Assembly (NCBI RefSeq): GCF_021401085.1
Contig: NZ_JACBFP010000001.1
Location: forward strand, 62,001-126,000
Source of the DNA: Chryseobacterium sp. R2A-55
GTDB taxonomy: Bacteria > Bacteroidota > Bacteroidia > Flavobacteriales > Weeksellaceae
DNA: 64,000 nucleotides
Reading direction: 5' to 3'
Shown here: piece by piece, positions 1-7,570 of the stretch
Layout: every line of letters starts with the position of its first letter
How positions within the stretch are numbered: position 1 is the first letter of the stretch
Notes under the pieces: generated by a model
What the model was told of the DNA's origin: nothing
Seen by the model: the letters and a program-made list of their open reading frames with translations, nothing else
The model's database searches: none
Position numbers and translations under genes: made by a program

Positions 1-1268
1 AAGTGCATTTGGCTAAAGTCTATAGAATTAAAACCTGCCGTTCTGGGTGTAGTTGCTGTAAATAATGCCGTAACAACCTTTCCCAAACCTTGATGATTGC
101 CCAATACATTGTAATATTCTTTGATGTAGATAATGACGGTTCCCAAAACAATCAATATGGAAGTGGTCAATAAATTTATCTTATTACTCAAGGTTAAAAT
201 CCATGGGCGGTAATTGTTCTTTTTCTCTACAAACCAAAGAATATATCTTGCTATCAAATGTTTAATGTACCGTACTGAATTAATAACAATTGGAAAACCT
301 AAACCTCCGAATACAAAGATGATGACAATGATAAACTGTAGGGGATAATTATACACATAACTGTCTTCCATCATTCCATTGGGCAAGGTTGAAAATCCCG
401 CATTACAGAAAGCGGATATAGAATGAAACACAGAAAAATAAACTCTTTCTGAAAAGGATGGAATTAAAGCTTTATCCAGGTTGAGGAAAATTAATATCGC
501 TCCAATAAACTCTATTAAAAAAGTAATGGTTAAAATCCTCTTTACCGTCGTAAAAACCTCGCCTATTTTCTCTGAATTGGTCATATCACTCAATGCCAAT
601 TGGTTTTCGTAGGTAGATCCACCTTTGAAGAAGTAACTGAAGTAACTGGCAAATGTAAGGATACCTAAACCACCGGCTTGGATCAACAGCATGATTAAGG
701 TTTGCCCAAAAGGAGTAAAATAACTACTCGTATCGACCACTATTAATCCCGTTACGCACACTGCACTGGTAGAAGTGAATAGAGCATCCACAAAGCTTAT
801 ACCTTGATAGGTTGCATTAGGCAGCATTAATAGTAAGGCTCCCACGACAATTAATCCCATGAAGCTGATGATAAATAATTGGGCAGGATTGAGTAAAGAA
901 CGCTTATAGCTCAAACGCGGGCGTGTAAATTCCCGTATCAATTTTAAGATAACAGCCAACCGTATCCAATGGGTTATTTCTGATATTCCCCCTGTTGATA
1001 ATTGTTTGTATAAGCAATAAAACACAAACAAAACACTCAATGTATCAAAGATAAAAACACTTAATATGAATTCTTTTCGATGATAATAGTATTTCAAAAC
1101 AGTATAAAAAACACCAATAACCAATACAAACAGATACAAAGAAATGATACTTAATTGTAAGGTTGGGTTTAGTATAAAACCGTAATCAGCTATTAGTGCT
1201 GTAAGTGCAACCAAGTGTAATACAACAATGAGCTGTTGTATCCATTTGGCATATAAAAACTCTTTCAT
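1..1268 (-). CDS. trkH: TrkH/KtrB-type potassium uptake channel subunit (C-terminus cut by window edge)
   Basis: This is the K+-translocating membrane subunit of a Trk/Ktr-type uptake system in the inner membrane. I translated it by hand from the ATG at 1266-1268; the frame stays open to the window edge (about 422 codons). Three pore-loop/selectivity-filter segments are visible: TSTSAVCVTGL near residue 160, HSISAFCNAGFS near 280 and TATTPRTAGFNSIDF near 400. The N-terminus adds several hydrophobic segments before the first pore repeat, as is common in Bacteroidota homologues. The start lies 17 bp after the stop of the DUF389 gene, so it is the third gene of an nhaA-DUF389-trkH transcription unit. 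Its TrkA/KtrA partner, if linked, lies outside the window. The family is sure; Trk versus Ktr is not resolved. Confidence 0.9.
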   Translation of the reverse strand, partial: MKEFLYAKWIQQLIVVLHLVALTALIADYGFILNPTLQLSIISLYLFVLVIGVFYTVLKYYYHRKEFILSVFIFDTLSVLFVFYCLYKQLSTGGISEITHWIRLAVILKLIREFTRPRLSYKRSLLNPAQLFIISFMGLIVVGALLLMLPNATYQGISFVDALFTSTSAVCVTGLIVVDTSSYFTPFGQTLIMLLIQAGGLGILTFASYFSYFFKGGSTYENQLALSDMTNSEKIGEVFTTVKRILTITFLIEFIGAILIFLNLDKALIPSFSERVYFSVFHSISAFCNAGFSTLPNGMMEDSYVYNYPLQFIIVIIFVFGGLGFPIVINSVRYIKHLIARYILWFVEKKNNYRPWILTLSNKINLLTTSILIVLGTVIIYIKEYYNVLGNHQGLGKVVTALFTATTPRTAGFNSIDFSQMH

Positions 1269-1285
1269 TTAAAAATTCTCTCAGG

Positions 1286-2593
1286 CTATTCGGATTGGGT
1301 GTCTTGTAATATCAGTGTATTATCAACATTAAGCCGCTCGTTCAGCCATTTTTTCATTTTCGATTTATCAATTTCTTTTGTCCCTTTCTCCAAATGATAT
1401 AACACCAACCATTCAACTTTGGCACTATCTGTTCCTGAAAATTTTTCTATTTTACCAAGAGACACATCTTTCAGTTCAGGGAAAAGAACGTTCAGTTCTC
1501 TAACAAGTCCTGATTCATTTACTTTATATTTATTCAGTTCTTGTCGAAGGTTGTTGATGGTCACATCTTTTTCTGACAAAGAAGCATCCTGCTTATTCAG
1601 TTCACTGAGTATCTCCGACTTAAGATCTGCATCATCCTGTCTGAAATTCAGCATCGTATTATGAATACCTCTTTCATCCAGTAATCGGTTATACATTTCC
1701 ATTTCTTCTTTGCTGAGTTTTTTATTCAGAAATGCCAGATCCACCTTTTTTGGATTGGAATTATAATTCAGTTTTTTGTAAATCACCGTATATCCTCTGC
1801 TACTGAATTCAGAATTGATGAATTCTTCAACGGTTTTAGTAAACTTCTTTTCTTCAAATAGATTATACGCCAGATAAAAACTGGGGATGATCATAATCAT
1901 CATCAAGGTGGTAATTCCGTACCGGATGCGTTTTTCATTCTTTGGTTCAATCGTAGCAGAAGCAGGATATTTTAAATATTTGATAACTAAAAACGTGGCA
2001 ATACAAATAAAAAAACAGTTGATGGTGTACAGGTAAAACGCCCCAAAGAAATAGCTAAAATTAAAGGTAGCCAGTCCATACCCTGCCGTACACAATGGAG
2101 GCATTAAAGCCGTAGCAATGGCTACACCGGGAATGGGATTTCCTTTTTCTACCCTTGTGATGGCAATAACACCTACTAAACCTCCAAAAAAAGCGATCAA
2201 TACATCATAAATATTCGGAGAAGTTCGGGCTAATAATTCGGATTGCACATCTTTGAATGGACTGATATAAAAGTAAAAGGCTGAGACCAATAAACTAACT
2301 ACAGTTGCTATTAAAAGATTTTTAATAGATTTCCGTAAGAGTAAAAAATTGTACGTTCCCAATGCAAATCCTGCTCCTAAAATAGGCCCCATCAAAGGAG
2401 ATATCAACATGGCTCCAATAATCACAGCTGTTGAATTGACATTTAATCCAACAGAAGCGATAAGGATAGCACAAGCCAATATCCATAGGTTAGATCCCCT
2501 GAAAGAAATGTTAGCGGTTACATTTTCTAAAACTTTCTGTTTATCTTCTTCACCGTTGTGCAGATTGATAAAATCCCATAATTTATTGCTCAT
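1286..2593 (-). CDS. DUF389 family membrane protein (TIGR00341-like)
   Basis: This is a 435-residue integral membrane protein of the DUF389 family, whose biochemical function is not established. The N-terminal half carries about six hydrophobic segments, including the family-typical IIGAMLISPLMGPILGAG (about residues 58-75) and a glycine/proline-rich segment ATALMPPLCTAGYGL (about 158-172). The C-terminal 190 residues are soluble and charged, with coiled-coil-like stretches such as SEKDVTINNLRQELNKYK. It sits 13 bp after nhaA and 17 bp before trkH on the same strand, so co-transcription with ion transporters is likely. That suggests, but does not show, a transport-related role. Family assignment rests on recognised motifs. 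Confidence 0.85.
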   Translation of the reverse strand: MSNKLWDFINLHNGEEDKQKVLENVTANISFRGSNLWILACAILIASVGLNVNSTAVIIGAMLISPLMGPILGAGFALGTYNFLLLRKSIKNLLIATVVSLLVSAFYFYISPFKDVQSELLARTSPNIYDVLIAFFGGLVGVIAITRVEKGNPIPGVAIATALMPPLCTAGYGLATFNFSYFFGAFYLYTINCFFICIATFLVIKYLKYPASATIEPKNEKRIRYGITTLMMIMIIPSFYLAYNLFEEKKFTKTVEEFINSEFSSRGYTVIYKKLNYNSNPKKVDLAFLNKKLSKEEMEMYNRLLDERGIHNTMLNFRQDDADLKSEILSELNKQDASLSEKDVTINNLRQELNKYKVNESGLVRELNVLFPELKDVSLGKIEKFSGTDSAKVEWLVLYHLEKGTKEIDKSKMKKWLNERLNVDNTLILQDTQSE

Positions 2594-2606
2594 TTGCTTA
2601 CAAGGT

Positions 2607-3938
2607 TTACAGTTGCTTTTTAGACTGCTTACTCAGCACGTAATAACCCAATACACCGCCAATAATAGAAGCTGCAAAAATTCCAATCTTCGCCTGTGTC
2701 ATGTATTCCTCATGCGAGAACGCCAAAGAAGTTACAAATAAGGACATCGTAAAACCTATAGAAGCCAGTAAACCTAAACCAAACAAATTTCTTACATTCA
2801 TTCCTTCTGGAAAAGGAGCCACTTTCAGCTTCACCAAAAGCAATGTAAAACCAACTACTCCAACAACCTTACCTACCAAAAGACCTAAAGCAACACCCAA
2901 AGCTACATTGGTACTGAATAAATGTTCCATATCGATAGCCAATGAAACACCAGCGTTTGCCAAAGCAAATATAGGAATGATCAAAAAGGTTACCATGGGA
3001 TGCATAGCATGTTCTAATCGTTGTAATGGCGGAGTGGCGGCTACTGTACTATTTTGAATTTCTTCCAGAATATGTAATTGTTCATTTGTCAAAGTAGGTT
3101 TACTGTTATCCGGGTCAATACCTTTAAACTTATCTAAAAGTTTTTGGATATTATTACTGAATATTTTCTCATTGATCTTTACATCTGCCGGAATGGTAAA
3201 TGCTGCTAAAACAGCTGCGATAGTGGCGTGTACCCCCGAAAGTAAAAAAGTTGTCCAAACTCCGCCTATTCCTAAAATGGCATAGAATAAAATGGCTCTT
3301 ACCCCCATTTTATTACCGATATACATCGTCAAAAGCACCAAAGCACCGATAATGAGATGGAACATAGAGATATCCGAAGTATAGAAAAATGCGATAACCA
3401 ATACAGCTCCTAAGTCATCAACAATAGCTAAAGCGGTTAAGAAAACTTTTAGTGTAAGCGGAATTCTATTCCCCAATAAATATAGTACCCCCAAGGCAAA
3501 TGCAATATCTGTCGCCATTGGAATTCCCCAACCACTATGCACTTCTCCTGTTGGATTCAAAAATAAATAAATTGCAGCTGGCACAGCCATTCCACCAAAT
3601 GCAGCAGCGATGGGTAATAAAGCTTTACGTGGATTGGATAACTCCCCGCCAACGATTTCTCTTTTTAGTTCTAAACCCACTACAAAGAAAAATATAGCCA
3701 TTAAACCATCGTTAATCCAATGATGCAGATTGTATTCAAAATACGTGCTTCCGTCTAACTGAAATCCAAATTTATGTTCCAGAACATGATGGTACTCTTC
3801 TGCTAAAGGCGAATTGGCTAACATCAATGCAATCACTACACTGATTCCTAATACAATGCCACCTGCTTTTTCATTTTTAATAAAGCTTTGAATTGGCGAT
3901 ACGATTTTCTCAATAGGGGTCTTTTTTAGTTTACTCAT
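2607..3938 (-). CDS. nhaA: Na+/H+ antiporter NhaA
   Basis: This 443-residue inner-membrane antiporter exchanges cytoplasmic Na+ for external protons. The sequence shows the NhaA pattern throughout: IVLGISVVIALMLANSPLA near the N-terminus, the WINDGLMAIFFFVVGLELKR segment, and the ion-binding aspartate pair in LAIVDDLGAVLVIAFFY (about residue 170). A hydrophilic insert around residues 255-300 separates the two membrane halves. It is the first gene of the minus-strand nhaA-DUF389-trkH unit and is divergent from the kdp operon. The 317-bp divergent region holds two palindromic sites (4102-4138 and 4172-4196) that could control either direction. The combination with K+ uptake genes points to a cation-homeostasis island. 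Confidence 0.95.
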   Translation of the reverse strand: MSKLKKTPIEKIVSPIQSFIKNEKAGGIVLGISVVIALMLANSPLAEEYHHVLEHKFGFQLDGSTYFEYNLHHWINDGLMAIFFFVVGLELKREIVGGELSNPRKALLPIAAAFGGMAVPAAIYLFLNPTGEVHSGWGIPMATDIAFALGVLYLLGNRIPLTLKVFLTALAIVDDLGAVLVIAFFYTSDISMFHLIIGALVLLTMYIGNKMGVRAILFYAILGIGGVWTTFLLSGVHATIAAVLAAFTIPADVKINEKIFSNNIQKLLDKFKGIDPDNSKPTLTNEQLHILEEIQNSTVAATPPLQRLEHAMHPMVTFLIIPIFALANAGVSLAIDMEHLFSTNVALGVALGLLVGKVVGVVGFTLLLVKLKVAPFPEGMNVRNLFGLGLLASIGFTMSLFVTSLAFSHEEYMTQAKIGIFAASIIGGVLGYYVLSKQSKKQL

Positions 3939-4101
3939 CTTTTTTTGCTTATCCCTCCGATTTGTGCTGAAAATGACTTAGAAACCAGTCATTCTATGAT
4001 TAATAAAGTACAAAAATATAAAATTAAAAACGATTCCCCGTATTAATCAAGGTGATATAGTCCTTTAGGATTTCGCTCATTACCACCAAAAAATCTGTGC
4101 T

Positions 4102-4138
4102 CTTATCAAAATGATAATTACCCTATCATTTTGATAAG
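4102..4138. promoter_or_regulatory. Tandem palindromic operator, two TATCAnnnTGATA sites
   Basis: Two 13-bp palindromes, TATCAAAATGATA (4104-4116) and TATCATTTTGATA (4124-4136), lie with centres 20 bp apart, about two helical turns. Together they form one larger inverted repeat with 15-bp arms (4102-4116 and 4124-4138) and a 7-bp spacer. The element sits 164 bp upstream of nhaA and 118 bp upstream of the first kdp leader ORF. This layout fits a pair of dimer-binding sites for one regulator. A terminator is less likely because the stem is AT-rich and no gene converges on it. Confidence 0.6.
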
Positions 4139-4171
4139 GTTTTTGCATCAACAAATCCTGAAATAACGAGA

Positions 4172-4196
4172 TAAAATATTGAAAATCAATATTTTA
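4172..4196. promoter_or_regulatory. Perfect 25-bp palindrome upstream of the kdp leader genes
   Basis: TAAAATATTGA (4172-4182) and TCAATATTTTA (4186-4196) are perfect 11-bp arms around an AAA spacer. The site is 59 bp upstream of the first small kdp-leader ORF. Its sequence differs from the tandem TATCAnnnTGATA sites further upstream, which suggests a second DNA-binding protein, for instance the response regulator of the kinase encoded downstream. That assignment is inference. Confidence 0.5.
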
Positions 4197-4255
4197 AATT
4201 CAAAAAAGTTCTATTGGAATAGGATTTGGCATAGAGGATATAAAAGAAATTAAAA

Positions 4256-4399
4256 ATGAGGAAAAGAAATGTAAAATGGAAGCAAAGAAAAGAGCCTCCT
4301 TCGTTTCCAAAATGGCTAAAATCATACCACTTATTGCTTTTTGCCTTTATTGTGGTCATGATTTTTGGAGCAATTATGAAGCACATTAGTACCACTTAA
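4256..4399 (+). CDS. Small basic single-TM protein, kdp leader (47 aa)
   Basis: A 47-codon ORF starts at ATG 4256 and ends with TAA at 4397-4399. The first 25 residues are strongly basic (MRKRNVKWKQRKEPPSFPKW), followed by one hydrophobic helix (HLLLFAFIVVMIFGAIM). This predicts an Nin-Cout single-span membrane peptide. It is the first ORF downstream of the two palindromes and lies 12 bp before the next small ORF. I do not recognise the family. The same layout (basic head, one helix) recurs in four other micro-ORFs before kdpA, which supports it being a real gene. Confidence 0.55.
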   Translation: MRKRNVKWKQRKEPPSFPKWLKSYHLLLFAFIVVMIFGAIMKHISTT

Positions 4400-4411
4400 A
4401 AATAGATAAAA

Positions 4412-4495
4412 ATGATAACAATAGTTTTAGTACTCGCAGGTTTAGCCTGTTTCGGTCTGTTCATTAAGTCAATTGACTTCTTTGAGAAAATCTAA
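4412..4495 (+). CDS. KdpF-like single-TM micropeptide (27 aa)
   Basis: A 27-residue ORF, almost entirely one hydrophobic helix (MITIVLVLAGLACFGLFIK), ends SIDFFEKI. Length and layout resemble KdpF, the lipid-like stabilising subunit of the Kdp ATPase. However, the better KdpF match, with a PEKF ending, is at 5542-5619. This one may be a second KdpF-like peptide or an unrelated micropeptide. Its stop is 6 bp before the next ORF, as expected in a tightly packed operon. Confidence 0.5.
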   Translation: MITIVLVLAGLACFGLFIKSIDFFEKI

Positions 4496-4501
4496 AATAA
4501 A

Positions 4502-4861
4502 ATGAAAACAAAAATCATAAATACGATACAACAATGGGCTCCTGAAGCCGCAAGACTCATTCCTGATTTGGATACTTTGGACGATTCTATCGCAGACTAT
4601 CTGTTACTACATAAACTGGCAGAAGTTTGTTCCCAAAAAATAGGTTCTGGATCGGAAGATGAATTAGAGTGTGTTCAGGAGATAGCCAAAGTTATAAACC
4701 TTTTATATCAGGGAGGGAATCAATACACCCGGAATGCCATTGAAAATGAGTTTCTGACAGCCTTGTCTTTTGAAGAAAGCCCCGGAAGCCTAAAAAAACA
4801 CATGGATTTATTTCCCATCGAATTACGAAAAGGATATATCAAAACCATTTTAGAAAACTAA
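4502..4861 (+). CDS. Kdp-leader soluble protein A (119 aa, DUF7674-like)
   Basis: This is a 119-residue, acidic, helical, soluble protein with no signal peptide or membrane segment. I believe the family is catalogued as DUF7674, but this is from memory. The C-terminal half (GNQYTRNAIENEF, then LFPIELRKGYIK) aligns with the product of 5162-5545 (GNEYVQYIIENLF, then LIPNNLKHVY), so the two are paralogues about 300 bp apart. It sits 6 bp after one micro-ORF and 7 bp before another in the leader of the kdp operon. Function is unknown; a regulatory or assembly role for the K+ pump is inference from position only. Confidence 0.8.
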   Translation: MKTKIINTIQQWAPEAARLIPDLDTLDDSIADYLLLHKLAEVCSQKIGSGSEDELECVQEIAKVINLLYQGGNQYTRNAIENEFLTALSFEESPGSLKKHMDLFPIELRKGYIKTILEN

Positions 4862-4868
4862 TTAAATA

Positions 4869-5036
4869 ATGAAAGTTTTAAAGGGAAAAATACATTGGTC
4901 GGCTAAAATAAAAAAAGCAGTATTAGCAATCTTATTGTTTGTCCTGTTTGCCGTTTGCGTAAAGCTCGGAGGATTCGCAGGTATTTTGATCGGCTTTGTG
5001 TTTTTCTTTCTATTCTTTCAATTAATAAGCAGATGA
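4869..5036 (+). CDS. Small membrane protein, kdp leader (55 aa, likely two TM)
   Basis: A 55-codon ORF runs from ATG 4869 to TGA 5034-5036. A basic head (MKVLKGKIHWSAKIKKA) is followed by two hydrophobic stretches, VLAILLFVLFAVCV and FAGILIGFVFFFLFFQLI, split by KLGG, so a two-helix hairpin is likely. Its stop overlaps the next start in an ATGA arrangement at 5033-5036, which implies translational coupling. A longer frame beginning at 4955 covers the same DNA in another phase and is less plausible. The family is not recognised. Confidence 0.6.
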   Translation: MKVLKGKIHWSAKIKKAVLAILLFVLFAVCVKLGGFAGILIGFVFFFLFFQLISR

Positions 5037-5143
5037 AAAAAGAACGAAAATCAAACAGGGAAATAGTTACGGATATATTGGCAAAAATACTTTTAGCTTT
5101 TATTGTCTTCTGTATTTTCTATGCGATGTTCTTCGGTAAATAA
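5033..5143 (+). CDS. Small single-TM protein, kdp leader (36 aa)
   Basis: This 36-residue peptide starts at ATG 5033, overlapping the previous stop by ATGA. A charged head (MKKERKSNREIVTDILAK) precedes one helix (ILLAFIVFCIFYAMFF). An upstream in-frame ATG at 4955 would give 62 residues but would overlap the 55-aa gene in a different frame with an Arg-rich, unlikely N-terminus, so I prefer the coupled start. It resembles the peptides at 5633 and 5743 in layout. Confidence 0.6.
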   Translation: MKKERKSNREIVTDILAKILLAFIVFCIFYAMFFGK

Positions 5144-5161
5144 AAAGAAGTTTATAAATCA

Positions 5162-5545
5162 ATGAATGAAATAAATGAAAACGCAGCCAGTACGTACCTG
5201 GCACATCACTACGGTGAAATTAAAGAAGAGATCAACGAACTATCCATGCGAAAAAATTTTGCGGGAATATTTCAGGCAATCGTCAACCACATCAATCTCT
5301 TGCTTTCCAAAGGACAGATAGAGAAAATTGGGGTAAAGATCAAGTTCATCGGTTGGCTTCATAAAAGAGGTAATGAATATGTACAGTACATCATTGAAAA
5401 TTTGTTTGTACGCTCTTTTGAAGGAATGAAAAGACGTTGCACTACAGAACAATGGATTTATATGTACCAGCTCATTCCCAATAACCTGAAACATGTTTAT
5501 CAGCTTCAGAACACAAATTATTTAACACAAAAAACAAGTCTATGA
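5162..5545 (+). CDS. Kdp-leader soluble protein B (127 aa, paralogue of protein A)
   Basis: This 127-residue soluble helical protein has no membrane segment. It is a divergent paralogue of the 4502-4861 product: shared positions include a helix ending GNEY, the following IEN.F, and L.P..L..VY near the C-terminus. Protein B is more basic than protein A. The stop codon overlaps the kdpF start (ATGA at 5542-5545), so the two are translationally coupled. This tight link to the Kdp subunits is the best argument that the family acts with the pump or its sensor, but no activity can be read from the sequence. Confidence 0.8.
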   Translation: MNEINENAASTYLAHHYGEIKEEINELSMRKNFAGIFQAIVNHINLLLSKGQIEKIGVKIKFIGWLHKRGNEYVQYIIENLFVRSFEGMKRRCTTEQWIYMYQLIPNNLKHVYQLQNTNYLTQKTSL

Positions 5546-5619
5546 CAGCATTATTCATAGTAGCCATAGGTGTATTTGCCTATATATGTTACGTATTGCT
5601 CAAACCGGAAAAATTTTAA
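5542..5619 (+). CDS. kdpF: KdpF, small stabilising subunit of the Kdp ATPase (25 aa)
   Basis: A 25-residue peptide consists of one hydrophobic helix followed by YVLLKPEKF. The Y.L...E.F ending is the KdpF signature; the E. coli protein ends YALINAEAF. KdpF packs against KdpA/KdpB in the inner membrane and stabilises the complex. Its start overlaps the preceding gene by ATGA. Unlike the usual kdpFABC order, two further micro-ORFs lie between it and kdpA. Confidence 0.75.
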   Translation: MTALFIVAIGVFAYICYVLLKPEKF

Positions 5620-5632
5620 AACGCTTCAGCAG

Positions 5633-5746
5633 ATGAAGAAAGATACAAAAGGAAAAATCAAGGAATGGATATCCATTATATTCTGGATACTGTTCTTCAT
5701 TTCGATCATTTATCTGGCTTTTCTAAAAATTCAAATATTGCTATGA
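5633..5746 (+). CDS. Small single-TM protein, kdp leader (37 aa)
   Basis: This 37-residue ORF runs from ATG 5633 to TGA 5744-5746. A basic head (MKKDTKGKIKEW) is followed by a single helix (ISIIFWILFFISIIYLAFL). The stop overlaps the next start by ATGA at 5743-5746. Family unknown. It sits 13 bp after kdpF. Confidence 0.6.
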   Translation: MKKDTKGKIKEWISIIFWILFFISIIYLAFLKIQILL

Positions 5747-5856
5747 AAAAGATATTTACTGAAATGAAAGATGTAGCCCGAATTGCTTTGATATTCCTGA
5801 TTGTATTGGCATTGGTCAGGCTGTTCGGATGGATGTTTAAAACCATATTTAATTAA
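5743..5856 (+). CDS. Small single-TM protein, kdp leader (37 aa)
   Basis: This 37-residue ORF starts at the coupled ATG 5743 and ends 5 bp before kdpA. A short charged head (MKKIFTEMKDVAR) is followed by one helix (IALIFLIVLALVRLFGWMF). A longer frame from 5665 exists but would overlap the previous gene fully, so I chose the ATGA-coupled start. It is the last of the micropeptides before the pump genes; the family is not recognised. Confidence 0.6.
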   Translation: MKKIFTEMKDVARIALIFLIVLALVRLFGWMFKTIFN

Positions 5857-5861
5857 TAAAA

Positions 5862-7550
5862 ATGAATACAGAAATTTTAGGAATAATCGTAATGTTTACC
5901 CTGTCGATATTGCTTGCAATACCCTTCGGTAAATACATTGCAAAAGTTTATGGCGGTGAAAAAACGCTGCTCGATCCGATTTTTAATCCGATAGAGCGAA
6001 TCTTTTACAAAATAAGCGGTATCAATCCGCAAACAGAAATGAACTGGAAACAGCAGATGGTAGCCATGATCACGATCAATATGGTGTGGTTCCTGTTGGG
6101 AATGGTTGTTCTAATGACGCAGGGAAGCCTACCGCTTAATCCGGATAACAATCCAAGTATGTCCGCAGACCTTGCATTCAATACCGTGATATCATTTGTG
6201 GTAAACTGTAATCTGCAACACTATTCCGGGGAATCAGGATTAAGTTATCTTGGACAATACTGGTTAATGTTCTTACAGTTCGTAAGTGCCGGAACTGGTA
6301 TGGCTGCCGCAGTAGTGCTATTTAGAGCATTCAGAGACAAATCATCTGAAACCTTGGGGAATTTTTACAGCAATTTTATAAAATCATGTACACGTATTTT
6401 ATTACCTGTATCATTTGTGATTGCCATAATTCTTGCATTCGATGGAGTTCCGATGACTTTTGAAGGTAAAGACGCTATTACCACTTTACAAGGTGATTCT
6501 GTGGAAGTATCAAGAGGACCCGCAGCAGCATTTGTGCCTATTAAACACGTAGGAACCAACGGAGGTGGATTCTTTGGAGTGAATTCTGCCCATCCGTTTG
6601 AAAACCCATCTTATCTGTCCAATATGGTCGAAATGGTGGCTCAGCTGATTGTACCCTTGGCTATGATCTTTGCCTTTGGTTATTTTACCAGAAGAAGAAA
6701 ACTATCGTGGATGATATTTGGTGTAATGACAGTAGGTTTTTTAATGCTGGCCATTCCAAATATCAATATGGAAATGAATGGCAATCCCGCAATTGCAGCC
6801 ATGGGTATAGACAATTCCTTGGGGGCTATGGAAGGAAAGGAAATTCGATTAGGAGCTCCTGCATCTGGCTTTTGGAGCATTGTCACCACTGTAATCTCTA
6901 CTGGATCAGTAAACTCTATGCACGATAGTTCCACGGCATTGTCAGGAATGAATGAGCTATTAGCAATGATGATCAATGCGTTTTACGGAGGAGTCGGTGT
7001 AGGAATACTTAACTTCTTTATTTTTATCATTCTTGCTGTATTTATCAGTGGATTGATGGTAGGAAGAACACCAGAATTCTTAGGTAAAAAAGTGGAAGCT
7101 AGGGAAATGAAAATAGCCATGATTATTGCCTTGCTTCATCCTTTCCTGATATTAGTAGGAACAGCATTAGCCGCTGCATCACCACAATATACTATGGACT
7201 CTCTAAATAACCCGGGATTTCACGGATTGAGTGAAATGCTATACGAGTTCACTTCGTCATCTGCCAATAATGGTAGTGGTTTTGAAGGATTGGGAGATAA
7301 TACACCTTGGTGGAATATTGCAACAGGATTTGTACTTATTCTTTCAAGATTCTTACCGATCATTGGTCCGGTAGCCATTGCAGGCTTGTTAGCTCAAAAG
7401 AAATTTATACCAGAGGGAGACGGAACCCTGAAAACCGATACGGCAACTTTCGGACTAATGGTATTCGCTGTAATCGCAATCGTAGCTGCCTTAGCATTCT
7501 TCCCGGTATTGGCATTAGGTCCTATTGCAGAGTACTTTTCACTTTATTAA
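5862..7550 (+). CDS. kdpA: Potassium-transporting ATPase subunit KdpA
   Basis: KdpA is the K+-binding and selectivity subunit of the high-affinity KdpFABC pump and belongs to the same channel superfamily as TrkH. The 562-residue product has about ten membrane segments and the typical filter loops, for example NCNLQHYSGESGLSYL (about residues 114-129) and TNGGGFFGVNSAHPFENPS (about 231-249). The length matches the family. It follows the last micropeptide by 5 bp and precedes kdpB by 20 bp. Expression is probably induced by K+ limitation through the sensor genes at 11.5-14.4 kb. Confidence 0.98.
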   Translation: MNTEILGIIVMFTLSILLAIPFGKYIAKVYGGEKTLLDPIFNPIERIFYKISGINPQTEMNWKQQMVAMITINMVWFLLGMVVLMTQGSLPLNPDNNPSMSADLAFNTVISFVVNCNLQHYSGESGLSYLGQYWLMFLQFVSAGTGMAAAVVLFRAFRDKSSETLGNFYSNFIKSCTRILLPVSFVIAIILAFDGVPMTFEGKDAITTLQGDSVEVSRGPAAAFVPIKHVGTNGGGFFGVNSAHPFENPSYLSNMVEMVAQLIVPLAMIFAFGYFTRRRKLSWMIFGVMTVGFLMLAIPNINMEMNGNPAIAAMGIDNSLGAMEGKEIRLGAPASGFWSIVTTVISTGSVNSMHDSSTALSGMNELLAMMINAFYGGVGVGILNFFIFIILAVFISGLMVGRTPEFLGKKVEAREMKIAMIIALLHPFLILVGTALAAASPQYTMDSLNNPGFHGLSEMLYEFTSSSANNGSGFEGLGDNTPWWNIATGFVLILSRFLPIIGPVAIAGLLAQKKFIPEGDGTLKTDTATFGLMVFAVIAIVAALAFFPVLALGPIAEYFSLY

Positions 7551-7570
7551 ACTGATTAAAGAATTTAGAA

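Noticed and set aside
4215-4231. Sigma-54-like -24/-12 promoter (TTGG ... TTTGGC) ahead of the kdp leader
   Set aside because: The spacing between GG and GC is 11 bp where 10 is required; shifting by one base leaves GG in place of GC at -12. Not strong enough to list as a promoter.
4186-4395. 69-codon minus-strand ORF over the kdp leader
   Set aside because: It overlaps the palindrome and the first plus-strand micropeptide and has no family likeness; antisense shadow.
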